A model generated the notes under the pieces. That model saw nothing but the letters and a program-made list of their open reading frames with translations. It made no database searches and had not been told where the DNA came from. A stretch of 64,000 nucleotides of DNA from Frigoribacterium sp. Leaf186. GTDB taxonomy: Bacteria > Actinomycetota > Actinomycetes > Actinomycetales > Microbacteriaceae. Below, piece after piece: positions 32,890 to 41,591 of this stretch (the stretch's first letter is position 1; every line of letters begins with the position of its first letter). The stretch is from contig NZ_LMPQ01000001.1 of the NCBI RefSeq assembly GCF_001423905.1, forward strand, positions 577,043 through 641,042, read 5' to 3'. Position numbers and translations under genes: made by a program.

Positions 32890-34878
32890 GTGACCGCGAA
32901 CGCAACGACCGGCCGACGTCCGACGCGCCGAACGGTGACCGCTGGGGCCGTGGTGCTGCTGGCCCTGGTCGGTGCGCTGGCCTTCGGGGTCGCCCCGGCC
33001 CAGGCGGTCGAACCGGTCGACTTCTCGGGCGCCTACGTGGTCGACCAGGCCGACGTGCTCTCGAGTGCGGACGAGAGCCAGGTCGCCGACGCGCTCGACT
33101 CGCTATCGACCGACACGGGGGTCAACCTCTTCGTCGTGTACGTCGACTCGTTCTCCTCCCCCTCCGACCGCACCGCCTGGGGCGACGCGACGGCCTCCCT
33201 GAACCAGTTCGGTCCGAATGACGTGCTGCTCTCGGTGGCGGTCGACGACCGCCTCTACGACCTCTCGACCGACACCTCGGTGGTCTCGGAGTCAGACCGT
33301 CAGGCACTCGAGACCGACGTGGTCGTCCCCCAGCTGCGTGACGGCGACTGGGCCGGGGCCGCGGTCGCCCTCGCGGACGGCATCCGCAGCGACGATGCCG
33401 GACCCGACCTGAGCTGGGTGCTCTGGGCGCTGGTCGTGCTGGTCCTCGTGGTCGCGGTGGTCGTGATCGTGTTCGCGGTCCGCCGCGCCCGACGCCGCCG
33501 TCGCGAGTTCGACGCACAGAAGGCCGACCAGGCCGAACTCGACCAGCGCGCGGCCCGGGTGCTGGTCGCCCTGGACGACGAGCTGACGGCCGGCGCCCAC
33601 GAGGTCGGCTTCGCCGCCGCGCAGTTCGGCGACGAGGCCGCCCGACCCTTCGCCGAGGCGCTCGACGCGGCGCGGGTGCACGCCCGCGAGGCGTTCGAGC
33701 TGCAACAGAGGCTCGACGACTCGGTGCCCGACTCCCCCGAACAGCGCCGCGAGTGGACCACGCGCATCATCGACCTGTGCGAGGCGGCCGACGCCTCCCT
33801 CGCCGAGCAGTCCGCCGCCTTCGACGAGCTCCGCGAGGCCGAGACCCGGGCACCACGCGACCTCGAGTCCCTGCCGGGTGAGATCGAGACACGACGGGCC
33901 CGACTGGTGAAGGCTCGCACCACCATCGACGAGCTCACGTCGCTCTACTCGGCCCGGGCCGTCGCGTCGATCGACCAGAACGACGACCAGGCCGACCGTC
34001 TGCTCGAGTTCGCCGACGAACGTCGCGGCACGGCCGCGATGGCCCTGTCGACGTCGTCCCCCTCCGAAGCCGTCGTGGCGATCCGCGAGGCGCGCCAGGC
34101 GTTGGCCCAGGTCGACCAACTGCTCGCGGCGGTCGACGGGGCCGGCGAGTCGTTGCGGACGGCGGGCAGCACCATCTCGGCCATGACCGACGACCTGCGA
34201 CGCGACATCGCCACGGCCGAGGGCCTGCCCGACGGGTCGGCACCGCGGGGCGTCGACGTCGCGGGCTCCGTGTCCGCCGCGCGCGCCTCCGTGGCCCTGG
34301 CCGAGACGACCACCGACGACCCGCTCGCCGTCGTCGCCTCGCTGGGCGCCGCCAACGAGCGCATCGACCAGGTGCTGGCCGAGGTGCTCGAAGAGGCCGA
34401 GAAGCGACGGCGGGCGCAGGCGGCCCTCGACCAGGCCCTGCTGACCGCCCGCAGCCAGATCAGCGCCACCCGCGACTTCATCGAGACGCGTCGCGGAGGC
34501 ATCGGGCCACAGCCCCGCACGAGGCTGTCCGAGGCCGAACGCCACCTGGCGACGGCCGTCTCGCTCGCGACCTCCGACCGCGACGCCGCCCTGTTCGAGG
34601 CCCACCAGGCCGTCCAGCTGTCGCAGGCGGCCGCGGCCGGTGCCGAGGCCGAGGTGTCGTCGTACCAGCAGGCGAGCCCCTTCGGCGGGGCGTCCCGCGG
34701 GTCGGCCGGGGCGAACCTGGGCGGCGTCGTCACCGGCATGCTGCTCGGCGGACTCTTCAGCGGAGGCGGCGGGGGCTTCGGAGGCGGGGGTGGCGGCTTC
34801 GGCGGAGGCGGCGGCGGCTTCGGCGGAGGCGGCGGTGGCGGCGGCGGTGGCCGCAGCTCCGGCGGAGGCCGGTTCTGA
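32890..34878 (+). CDS. TPM-domain membrane protein with coiled coil and Gly-rich tail
   Basis: A 662-residue protein: signal peptide (cleavage likely after APAQA near 37), a TPM domain (about 40-165, YVVDQADVLSSADESQVADALDSL), one membrane helix (about 177-198) followed by a basic patch, and a long Glu/Ala/Arg-rich helical region (about 210-610). A tail of GGGGFGG repeats ends the protein. TPM domains occur in envelope-quality-control proteins. A GTG at 32890 with AGGGGAG upstream was chosen. The pspA gene follows 77 bases later, suggesting an envelope-stress pair. Confidence 0.88.
   Translation: MTANATTGRRPTRRTVTAGAVVLLALVGALAFGVAPAQAVEPVDFSGAYVVDQADVLSSADESQVADALDSLSTDTGVNLFVVYVDSFSSPSDRTAWGDATASLNQFGPNDVLLSVAVDDRLYDLSTDTSVVSESDRQALETDVVVPQLRDGDWAGAAVALADGIRSDDAGPDLSWVLWALVVLVLVVAVVVIVFAVRRARRRRREFDAQKADQAELDQRAARVLVALDDELTAGAHEVGFAAAQFGDEAARPFAEALDAARVHAREAFELQQRLDDSVPDSPEQRREWTTRIIDLCEAADASLAEQSAAFDELREAETRAPRDLESLPGEIETRRARLVKARTTIDELTSLYSARAVASIDQNDDQADRLLEFADERRGTAAMALSTSSPSEAVVAIREARQALAQVDQLLAAVDGAGESLRTAGSTISAMTDDLRRDIATAEGLPDGSAPRGVDVAGSVSAARASVALAETTTDDPLAVVASLGAANERIDQVLAEVLEEAEKRRRAQAALDQALLTARSQISATRDFIETRRGGIGPQPRTRLSEAERHLATAVSLATSDRDAALFEAHQAVQLSQAAAAGAEAEVSSYQQASPFGGASRGSAGANLGGVVTGMLLGGLFSGGGGGFGGGGGGFGGGGGGFGGGGGGGGGGRSSGGGRF
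34760..34872 (+). repeat. Gly-codon repeat encoding the C-terminal tail of the TPM protein
   Basis: Runs of GGCGGAGGCGGC-like units encode nearly pure Gly with periodic Phe and end in a Ser/Gly/Arg patch. This is slippage-prone sequence inside the coding region. Confidence 0.8.
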
Positions 34879-34955
34879 GCCGGTCCGCCCCGGCGCCCAC
34901 GACCCGCGACACGACGAGCACCATCCATCGGCACCATCTCTCGAAAGGACGCACC

Positions 34956-35678
34956 ATGGCAAAGCAGTCGATCTTCGGACGCATCGCGCAGCTCACCCGC
35001 GCGAACATCAACAGCCTGCTCGACCAGGCGGAGGACCCCAGCAAGATGCTGGACCAGATGGTCCGCGACTACACCAACAGCATCGCCGAGGCCGAGGAGG
35101 CCGTCGCGACCACGATCGGCAACCTGCGACTGCTCGAGCAGGACCACGCAGAAGACGTGGCCGCCGCCGCCGACTGGGAGCGCAAGGCCCTCGCCGCCAG
35201 CAACAAGGCCGACGAACTGCGCTCGTCGGGCAACGCGGTCGACGCCGACAAGTTCGACGCCCTCGCCCGGGTGGCGCTCGGCAAGCAGTTGACCAGCGAG
35301 AAGGAGGCGAAGACCGCCGAGCCCCAGATCGCCTCGCAGACCGAGGTCGTCGAGAAGCTCAAGACCGGGCTCTCCGGCATGCGGTCCAAGCTCGACCAGC
35401 TCGCGGCCAAGCGCGACGAACTGAACGCCCGCTCGAAGACCGTCGAGGCGCAGACCAAGGTCGCGGACGCCGTGCAGAGCATCGACATCCTCGACCCCAC
35501 CAGTGAGATCAGCCGCTTCGAGGACAAGGTCCGTCGCGAGGAGGCCAAGATGCTCGGCCGACAAGAACTGGCCGCGTCGAGCCTCGACGCGCAGTTCGAG
35601 AGCCTCGACGACCTCGGCGAGCAGACCGAGGTCGACGCCCGCCTCGCCGCCCTCAAGCTCGGCGCGCTCGACAAGTGA
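34956..35678 (+). CDS. pspA: PspA/IM30 family membrane-stress protein
   Basis: A 240-residue almost entirely helical ESCRT-III-like protein that oligomerises on damaged membranes. The N-terminal helix (SIFGRIAQLTRANINSLLDQAEDPSKML) is the lipid-contacting segment and the remainder is a long antiparallel coiled coil. A GAAAGGA element precedes the ATG. It lies between the TPM-domain protein and a membrane protein whose GTG overlaps its stop. Confidence 0.94.
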   Translation: MAKQSIFGRIAQLTRANINSLLDQAEDPSKMLDQMVRDYTNSIAEAEEAVATTIGNLRLLEQDHAEDVAAAADWERKALAASNKADELRSSGNAVDADKFDALARVALGKQLTSEKEAKTAEPQIASQTEVVEKLKTGLSGMRSKLDQLAAKRDELNARSKTVEAQTKVADAVQSIDILDPTSEISRFEDKVRREEAKMLGRQELAASSLDAQFESLDDLGEQTEVDARLAALKLGALDK

Positions 35679-36814
35679 GCCAGCCGCTGCCCCGCTCGCC
35701 CGCCCCGGTGGTGCCGCCGCCGACGCGGGCGAGCCGGGCGGCGCCCCGCCTGATGGGCGTCGACGTCGCCCGAGGGCTGGCGGTCATCGGCATGTTCGCC
35801 GCCCACCTGTGGCCACGCGAGCTGCTCGACGAGCGGATCTTCGACGGGCGGTCGGCCATCCTGTTCGCCACCCTCGCCGGGGTCTCGCTCGGACTGGTGT
35901 CGGGTGGCTCCCGGCCGACGCCCTCCGGCCGGCGGGGCAGGGTCGTCGGAGGCATCGCCATCCGGGCAGCCCTGCTGATCGTGCTGGGCCTAACCCTGCA
36001 GGCCTGGAACCCCTACCTGCTCGTCATCCTGCCGTATTACGGCGTGATGTTCGTCCTGGCCCTGGCACTGCTCTTCGCACCCCGGGCGGTGCTGCTCGGC
36101 GTCGCCGCCCTGCTCGCCGTCATGGCCCCGTGGCTGGCCTCGGCCGTCCCCGTCGACGCCTACGGCGACACCGCGTTGTCCGGTGCGGGCGGCCTCGCGA
36201 CCCAGGCCCTGCTCGTCGGCGCGTACCCCGCCCTCGTCTGGACGCCCTTCGTGCTCGTCGGCCTCGCCGCGGCGCGTTCCGACCTGACCCGCACCCGCAC
36301 CCAGGTCACGTTGCTCGTCGCCGGGACGGTGGCCGCGATCGTGGGGTACTCGGCGCGCTTCGTGCCCGGCGCCTCCTCGATCTCGTGGTTCGACCCCGCC
36401 GACCACGAGGGCATGCCGGCCGAGATCGTCGGTTCGGGCGGCGTCGCCGCCGCCGTGCTGGGGCTGCTGCTGCTCGTCACGGCGTCCCGCGGTGCGACGT
36501 CGACGGACCGCGAGCCCCCAGGAGGCGCGGCCGGGGTCGTCCGCACCGTGTTGCGACCGCTCGCCGCCACGGGCGCGCAGCCGCTCACGGTCTACACGGC
36601 ACACGTGCTGATCACCTCGCCGCTCTTCACGGTGTACCGGCTGTCGGACCCCGACGCCGCGTACGGGCTGCCCCTCGGCCACCTGGTCGCCGCCGTCGTC
36701 GTGACGCTCGCCTACGCGACGCTCTGGCAACGGTTCGTCGGCCGCGGCCCCCTCGAGCGGGCGGTCGGCGCACTGAGTCGCCCCTGGGCCTGGAGCGCGG
36801 GCACCCGCCCGTGA
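35675..36814 (+). CDS. Polytopic membrane protein, DUF1624/DUF418 acyltransferase-like
   Basis: A 379-residue protein with about ten hydrophobic helices. The opening GVDVARGLAVIGMFAAHL matches the N-terminal signature of the heparan-alpha-glucosaminide N-acetyltransferase-like (DUF1624) and DUF418 groups, and the His in that helix is conserved in them. Acyl transfer to an envelope sugar is possible but unproven. The GTG overlaps the pspA stop. Confidence 0.75.
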   Translation: MSQPLPRSPAPVVPPPTRASRAAPRLMGVDVARGLAVIGMFAAHLWPRELLDERIFDGRSAILFATLAGVSLGLVSGGSRPTPSGRRGRVVGGIAIRAALLIVLGLTLQAWNPYLLVILPYYGVMFVLALALLFAPRAVLLGVAALLAVMAPWLASAVPVDAYGDTALSGAGGLATQALLVGAYPALVWTPFVLVGLAAARSDLTRTRTQVTLLVAGTVAAIVGYSARFVPGASSISWFDPADHEGMPAEIVGSGGVAAAVLGLLLLVTASRGATSTDREPPGGAAGVVRTVLRPLAATGAQPLTVYTAHVLITSPLFTVYRLSDPDAAYGLPLGHLVAAVVVTLAYATLWQRFVGRGPLERAVGALSRPWAWSAGTRP

Positions 36815-36827
36815 CAGACTGACGCCC

Positions 36828-37670
36828 GTGAGGTTCGTCGTGGTTCCACAGTGGCAGGGTTCACCGTCGTCGAGGGCCATGCGGCTCGCCGAGGGGGCGT
36901 ACGCGATCCTCGGCGACCTGCCGTCGACCGCGACGACCATGGTCGAGGTGCCGGTCGGGGCGGGTGACTCGCTCGGCACCCGGGTGCACCGGCTCTCGTC
37001 GGTGCTGACCATCGCCGAGTCCGTCGGTCGGGAGCTGCGCACCGACGACTCCCCCGCGATCGTCGTCGGCGGCGACTGCGGCGTCGAGTTCGCCGCCGTC
37101 CGGCACGCGGTCACCCCCCGCACCGCCGTCGTCTGGTTCGACGCCCACCCCGACCTGCACAGCCCGCGCAGCAGCGAGAGCGGCGCGTTCAGCGGCATGG
37201 TGCTCCGGGCACTCATCGGCGACGCCACCGAAGACCTCCCGACCATCGGGCCGGGCCCGACGCCCGAGCCGCTCGACCCGGCACGGGTGGTGCTCGCCGG
37301 TGCCCGCAGCTACGACGACTCCGAGGACAGCTACATCGAGAGCCGACACGTCCGCACGGTGTCGTCCCTCGACTTCGACCCCGCCGAGGTGATCACCGCC
37401 GTCGAGGAATCGGGGGCGACCGAGGTCTACCTGCACGTGGACCTCGACGTCCTCGACCCGGGCGTGATCGAGGGGTTGCTCGACCCGCAACCGTTCGGCC
37501 TCGAGCCCGGCGTCCTGATCGAGACCATCACAGCGCTCAAGCAACGCTTCACGCTCGTCGGCGCCGGCCTCTGCTCGTTCGCCCCCGTCGACGCGGCCGC
37601 CGCCTCGGACGACATGGGCACCATCCTGCGCATCCTCGGGGCGCTCGCCCGAGAGACGCCCGCACCGTGA
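36828..37670 (+). CDS. Arginase/ureohydrolase-family protein
   Basis: A 280-residue ureohydrolase-fold protein. The manganese-site motifs FDAHPDLHSP and HVDLDVLDP are intact, but the first motif reads GGDCGVE, with cysteine where arginase has a metal-binding histidine. This may alter metal use or substrate. Candidates are arginase, agmatinase or formiminoglutamase; no urea or histidine genes lie nearby. The GTG start is 13 bases after the preceding gene. Confidence 0.82.
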   Translation: MRFVVVPQWQGSPSSRAMRLAEGAYAILGDLPSTATTMVEVPVGAGDSLGTRVHRLSSVLTIAESVGRELRTDDSPAIVVGGDCGVEFAAVRHAVTPRTAVVWFDAHPDLHSPRSSESGAFSGMVLRALIGDATEDLPTIGPGPTPEPLDPARVVLAGARSYDDSEDSYIESRHVRTVSSLDFDPAEVITAVEESGATEVYLHVDLDVLDPGVIEGLLDPQPFGLEPGVLIETITALKQRFTLVGAGLCSFAPVDAAAASDDMGTILRILGALARETPAP

Positions 37671-38473
37671 CCGCGGTGGCCCCCGGCACGGACCGTCCCC
37701 GCGTCACCGTCGAACGCGACGGCCACGTCCTGCTGATCGGACTCGACCGTCCCGAGAAGCGCAACGCGGCCGACCTGCGCATGCTGCGAGAGCTGGCCCT
37801 GGCCTACGGCGAGCTCGACCGCGACCCCGACCTGCGGGTCGGCCTGCTCTTCGCGCACGGCGACCACTTCACGGCCGGCCTCGACCTCGGCGACGTCGTG
37901 CCCGCCGTGACCGACGCAGGCCTCGACGTCGTGCCCGATGGCGGGCTCGACCCGTGGCAGGTCCACGGGCGTCAGGTGTCCAAGCCCGTCGTCATGGCGG
38001 TGCAGGGCACGTGCCTGACCCTGGGCGTCGAACTCGCCCTGGCGAGCGACGTCGTCGTCGCCGACCGGAGCGCCCGCTTCGGCCAGATCGAGGTCAGTCG
38101 CGCCATCCTGCCCTTCGGCGGGGCGACGATCCGGCTGCCACGACGGGTCGGCTGGGGCGACGCCATGCGCTACCTGCTGACCGGTGACCAGGTCGACGCC
38201 GAGGAGGCGCGGCGCATCGGACTCGTGCAAGACCTGGTCGACGTCGGGGCGGCCCACGAGCACGCCCTCGTGCTCGCCCGGAGGATCGCCGCCCAGGCGC
38301 CCCTGGCGGTTCAGGCGACCCTCGCCAACGCCCGTCTGGCCGTCCGCGAGGGCGACGCCGCGGCCGAGGCGGCACTGCAGCCCGAACTCGTCCGGCTGCT
38401 CGCGACCCACGACGCCCGGATCGGGTTCGAGGCCTTCGCGTCGCGGACCGCCGCCGAGTTCACGGGACGCTGA
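37667..38473 (+). CDS. Enoyl-CoA hydratase/isomerase (crotonase) family protein
   Basis: A 268-residue crotonase-fold enzyme. The oxyanion-hole regions are recognisable as HFTAGLDLGD (about 66) and QGTCLTLGVELALASD (about 112), but the second conserved glutamate position reads EVSRAILPFGG, so the exact reaction is open. Its GTG overlaps the arginase-family stop, so the two genes are coupled, although a metabolic link is not obvious. Confidence 0.85.
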   Translation: MTAVAPGTDRPRVTVERDGHVLLIGLDRPEKRNAADLRMLRELALAYGELDRDPDLRVGLLFAHGDHFTAGLDLGDVVPAVTDAGLDVVPDGGLDPWQVHGRQVSKPVVMAVQGTCLTLGVELALASDVVVADRSARFGQIEVSRAILPFGGATIRLPRRVGWGDAMRYLLTGDQVDAEEARRIGLVQDLVDVGAAHEHALVLARRIAAQAPLAVQATLANARLAVREGDAAAEAALQPELVRLLATHDARIGFEAFASRTAAEFTGR

Positions 38474-38530
38474 CCGAGCCTCCTCGGGGGGACGCGAGAA
38501 GGCGAGGCACGGACGGGCGGAGACACGAAA

Positions 38531-38562
38531 GAGCCCGCCCACCCCGAGGGGTGGACGGGCTC
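38531..38562 (-). terminator. Rho-independent terminator of the CsbD-like gene
   Basis: A 15-base inverted repeat with one mismatch (38531-38545 and 38548-38562). On the minus strand it is followed by TTTCGTG, a short T-run. It lies between the convergent crotonase and CsbD-like genes and may also stop plus-strand transcripts. Confidence 0.75.
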
Positions 38563-38581
38563 GAGAACGAGGCGGGTCGGC

Positions 38582-38752
38582 TTACTTGAAGACGTCCTTG
38601 ACGTCTTCGCCGGCCTTCTTGGCGGAGGCACCGGCCTGGTCCTTCTGACCTTCGGCCTTCAGCTGGTCGTCGCCCTTGCGGTCGCCAACAGCTTCTTTCG
38701 CCTTGCCGGCGATGTCCTGAGCGGCGTTCTTGATCTTGTCGTCGAGTCCCAT
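38582..38752 (-). CDS. CsbD-like small stress protein
   Basis: A 56-residue, highly charged, Lys/Asp/Ala-rich protein with the CsbD signature (DKIKNAAQDIAGKAKEAVGD). CsbD proteins are general-stress proteins of unknown mechanism, often sigmaB-controlled in Firmicutes. The ATG at 38752 is fixed by a GAGGAGG Shine-Dalgarno; the longer upstream frame is unlike the family. The gene ends at a strong terminator. Confidence 0.9.
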   Translation of the reverse strand: MGLDDKIKNAAQDIAGKAKEAVGDRKGDDQLKAEGQKDQAGASAKKAGEDVKDVFK

Positions 38753-38933
38753 GTGTGCCTCCTCGTAGATTGACGCGCCCCACCGAAGGATTCGCAGTGA
38801 TGCGCTGTTGCAGGGCACGCTACCAACGAGCGTCCGGTCGCGCTCAAGGCGTTCAGGAAAGACCCAGTCAGGACTCACGAAACGGATATGTCCCCCGGAC
38901 GGACCCGCCTGAGAACGCGCACCCCGAGGCGAC

Positions 38934-38939
38934 TAGCGT
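38934..38939 (+). promoter_or_regulatory. Candidate -10 box (TAGCGT) for a leaderless oxidoreductase operon
   Basis: TAGCGT ends six bases before the ATG at 38946, the same geometry as upstream of 32390 and 4088. Confidence 0.38.
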
Positions 38940-38945
38940 CAGGGC

Positions 38946-40346
38946 ATGACGACTTATGACCTCATCGTGATCGGAGCCGGCGCGGTCGGCGAGAACGTGG
39001 CCGACTACGCCACCCGCAACGGCCTCAAGGTGGGCCTCGTCGAAGCCGAGCTCGTGGGCGGCGAGTGCTCGTACTGGGCCTGCATGCCGTCGAAGGCCCT
39101 GCTGCGCTCGAGTGCCGTCGTCCGGGCGGCCAAGTCGCTCGACGGCGCCAAGCAGGCCGTGACGGGCGACGTCGACGTCGCCGCCGTGCTGCGTCGCCGC
39201 GACTCGTTCACCAGCAACTGGGACGACTCGGGCCAGGCCGACTGGGTCGAGGGCGCCGGCATCGACCTGATCCGCGGGCACGCGACCATCACGGGCGAGA
39301 AAGAGGTGACGGTGAACGGGGAGGTGCACCAGGCCACCTACGCCGTCGCCGCGGTGACGGGGTCGTCGGCACTGCTGCCCGACATCCCCGGCCTCGCCGA
39401 GTCGAAGCCGTGGACCAGCCGTGAGGCCACCAGCGTCAAGACGATGCCGCAGAGCGTCGTCATCGTCGGCGGCGGCGTCGTCGCGGCCGAGATGGCCACG
39501 GCGTACCAGCAGCTCGGCTCGACCGTCACCCTGATCGCCCGCAGCGGCCTGCTCGGCGGGCAGGAGCCCTTCGCCGGCGAACTCGTCGCCGACTCGCTGC
39601 GCGGACTCGGCGTCGACGTCCGCCTCGGCGTCTCGCCCTCGAACGTGCTGCGCACCGAGCACGACACCGTCGAGGTCACCCTCGACGACGACTCGACGGT
39701 GATCGCGGACGAGATCATCGTCGCGACCGGCCGCGTGCCCCGCACGACCGACCTCGGGCTCGAGAACGTCGGACTCACGCCGGGCGAATGGCTCGACGTC
39801 GACGACACCATGCTCGTCAAGGGCACGGACTGGCTCTACGGCGTCGGCGACGTCAACCACCGGGCGCTGCTGACCCACCAGGGCAAGTACCAGGCCCGCG
39901 CCGCCGGCGAGGTCATCGCCGCCCGCGCCTTCGGCAAGCCCGTCCAGGCCGAGCCGTGGGGCGCGCACGTCGCGACGGCCGACGACGCCGCCGTGCCGCA
40001 GGTCACCTTCACCGACCCCGAGGTGGCGAGCGTGGGCCTCACCGCCGACGCCGCCGGCAAGCGCGGCATCGACGTGAAGGTCGTCGACTACGACCTCGCG
40101 GCCGTCGCCGGCTCGGCGATCCACTCGGACGAGTACAAGGGTCAGGCCCGCCTCGTCGTCGACGAGTCCCGCAGGGTGATCGTCGGTGCCACCTTCGTCG
40201 GCCCCGACGTGAGCGACCTGCTGCACGCCGCGACGATCGCGGTCGTCGGCGAGGTGCCGATCGACCGGCTGTGGCACGCCGTCCCTTCGTACCCCACGGT
40301 CAGCGAGGTCTGGCTGCGCCTGCTGGACGCGTACGGCCGTCCGTGA
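38946..40346 (+). CDS. Pyridine nucleotide-disulfide oxidoreductase
   Basis: A 466-residue flavoprotein of the lipoamide dehydrogenase/mercuric reductase class. It shows the FAD site GAGAVGEN, the redox pair in GGECSYWACMPSK (CxxxxC), the NAD(P) site VGGGVVAAE (about 176), the FAD motif GVGDVNH and the C-terminal HAVPSYPTVSE catalytic dyad. Its substrate is unknown; it is not beside 2-oxoacid dehydrogenase or mercury genes. It is the first of three overlapping genes. Confidence 0.9.
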   Translation: MTTYDLIVIGAGAVGENVADYATRNGLKVGLVEAELVGGECSYWACMPSKALLRSSAVVRAAKSLDGAKQAVTGDVDVAAVLRRRDSFTSNWDDSGQADWVEGAGIDLIRGHATITGEKEVTVNGEVHQATYAVAAVTGSSALLPDIPGLAESKPWTSREATSVKTMPQSVVIVGGGVVAAEMATAYQQLGSTVTLIARSGLLGGQEPFAGELVADSLRGLGVDVRLGVSPSNVLRTEHDTVEVTLDDDSTVIADEIIVATGRVPRTTDLGLENVGLTPGEWLDVDDTMLVKGTDWLYGVGDVNHRALLTHQGKYQARAAGEVIAARAFGKPVQAEPWGAHVATADDAAVPQVTFTDPEVASVGLTADAAGKRGIDVKVVDYDLAAVAGSAIHSDEYKGQARLVVDESRRVIVGATFVGPDVSDLLHAATIAVVGEVPIDRLWHAVPSYPTVSEVWLRLLDAYGRP

Positions 40347-40699
40347 TCAACCCGCTGGTCGACTCGCCGATCTCGCGGCTCGGCTGTGCCTGGGCCACGG
40401 TCGTCGGCCTCGCGGTCGGCGTTCCGCTCAGCGTCGGTCGCGTCCGCGTGGTCGGCGATCTGATCGTCTGCCGGGGACTGCCCCGGTGGGCGTTCAAGCG
40501 AGGCGGAACGTGCGTCGGCCGGGTCTACCTCACCCGCGACAACGACGGACCCCGGGTGCTCGAGCACGAGGCCGTGCACGTCCGTCAGTGGCAGAAGTAC
40601 GGCATGCTGATGCCCGTACTGTACTTCTTGGCCGGCAGCGACCCGCTGTCGAACAGGTTCGAGATCGAGGCCGGCCTCGAGAAGGGCGGATATCGATGA
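40343..40699 (+). CDS. Small HExxH-containing protein of unknown function
   Basis: A 118-residue protein with a weakly hydrophobic N-terminus (about 12-35) and the sequence VLEHEAVHVRQW, a perfect HExxH zinc-binding pattern. It is followed by a Gly/Leu-rich helix and an acidic NRFEIEAG segment that could supply a third ligand. Its actinobacterial relatives are annotated only as hypothetical, as far as I recall. The GTG overlaps the oxidoreductase stop, and its own stop overlaps the next ATG. Confidence 0.75.
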   Translation: MINPLVDSPISRLGCAWATVVGLAVGVPLSVGRVRVVGDLIVCRGLPRWAFKRGGTCVGRVYLTRDNDGPRVLEHEAVHVRQWQKYGMLMPVLYFLAGSDPLSNRFEIEAGLEKGGYR

Positions 40700-41517
40700 C
40701 CCGCACCGTGATCATCACCGGGGCGAGCAGCGGCATCGGCCGCGAGGCCGCCCGCGAGCTCGCGAAGGGCGGCGCCGACGTCGCCGTCGTCGGGCGGAAC
40801 CCCGAACGCACGCAGGCCGTGGCGGACGAGGTGGGCGGCACGGCCTTCCTGGCCGACTACGACCGCCTCGACGACGTCCGGTCGTTGGCCGACCGACTGC
40901 TCGACCGCTACCCGCGGATCGACGCCCTGGCGAACAACGCCGGCGGCCTCGTGAGCGAGCGCGGTGTGACGGCCGACGGATTCGAGCGCACCCTGCAGTC
41001 GAACCACCTGGCGCCCTTCCTGCTGACCCGGCTGCTGTTGCCGCGCCTGGTCGAGAGCGGCGGCCGCGTGGTGTCGACGGCGAGCACCGCGAACCTGATG
41101 GGTCACGTCCGGCTCGACGACCTCAACTGGTCGAAGCGGCGCTGGGCCGGCGGGTGGCGCCAGTACGGCACGACGAAGATCGAGACCGTGCTGTTCGTCC
41201 GCGAACTGGCGAAGCGCACCGGGCTCGAGGCGTTCTCGTTCCACCCGGGCATCGTCGTCACCGGCTTCGGTTCGGACTCCCGTGCGATGCGCGTCGCCAA
41301 CGTGCTGACCAACGGCAACTACGGCATCTCGGCCTCGGCCGGCGCCGTGCCGCTGATCCAGCTTGCAGGCCCGACGACCATCGCGGTCGAGAGCGGCACC
41401 TACTTCGACCAGCTGAAGCCCCACGGTCGGCTGCACCGTCAGGCGACCGATCCGCTGCTCGCCGAAGCCCTCTGGGACCGCACCTCCGAGCTCGTGGGCC
41501 TGCCCGCCGAGATCTGA
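40696..41517 (+). CDS. Short-chain dehydrogenase/reductase
   Basis: A 273-residue Rossmann-fold oxidoreductase with the cofactor motif TGASSGIGREAA, NNAGG (about 84), the Ser in STASTANL, and the catalytic YGTTK (about 156). It resembles retinol-dehydrogenase-like or light-dependent-reductase-like SDRs. The substrate is unknown. It is the last gene of the three-gene coupled operon and ends before a hairpin terminator. Confidence 0.9.
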   Translation: MTRTVIITGASSGIGREAARELAKGGADVAVVGRNPERTQAVADEVGGTAFLADYDRLDDVRSLADRLLDRYPRIDALANNAGGLVSERGVTADGFERTLQSNHLAPFLLTRLLLPRLVESGGRVVSTASTANLMGHVRLDDLNWSKRRWAGGWRQYGTTKIETVLFVRELAKRTGLEAFSFHPGIVVTGFGSDSRAMRVANVLTNGNYGISASAGAVPLIQLAGPTTIAVESGTYFDQLKPHGRLHRQATDPLLAEALWDRTSELVGLPAEI

Positions 41518-41535
41518 GGCGCGACGGGACGACCG

Positions 41536-41576
41536 GACGAAGGAGGCGCGATCGACGTGGTCACGCCTCCTTCGTC
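41536..41576. terminator. Bidirectional hairpin between convergent genes
   Basis: A 16-base inverted repeat with one mismatch (41536-41551 and 41561-41576) and a nine-base loop, between the SDR (plus) and SIP (minus) genes. The arms carry AGGAGGCG, a variant of the word that recurs through the window. There is no long T-run on either side. Confidence 0.6.
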
Positions 41577-41591
41577 GTCGACGCCCCGGCG

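Noticed and set aside
38753-38878. N-terminal extension of the CsbD-like protein
   Set aside because: Unlike the family and upstream of a perfect Shine-Dalgarno that fixes the start at 38752.
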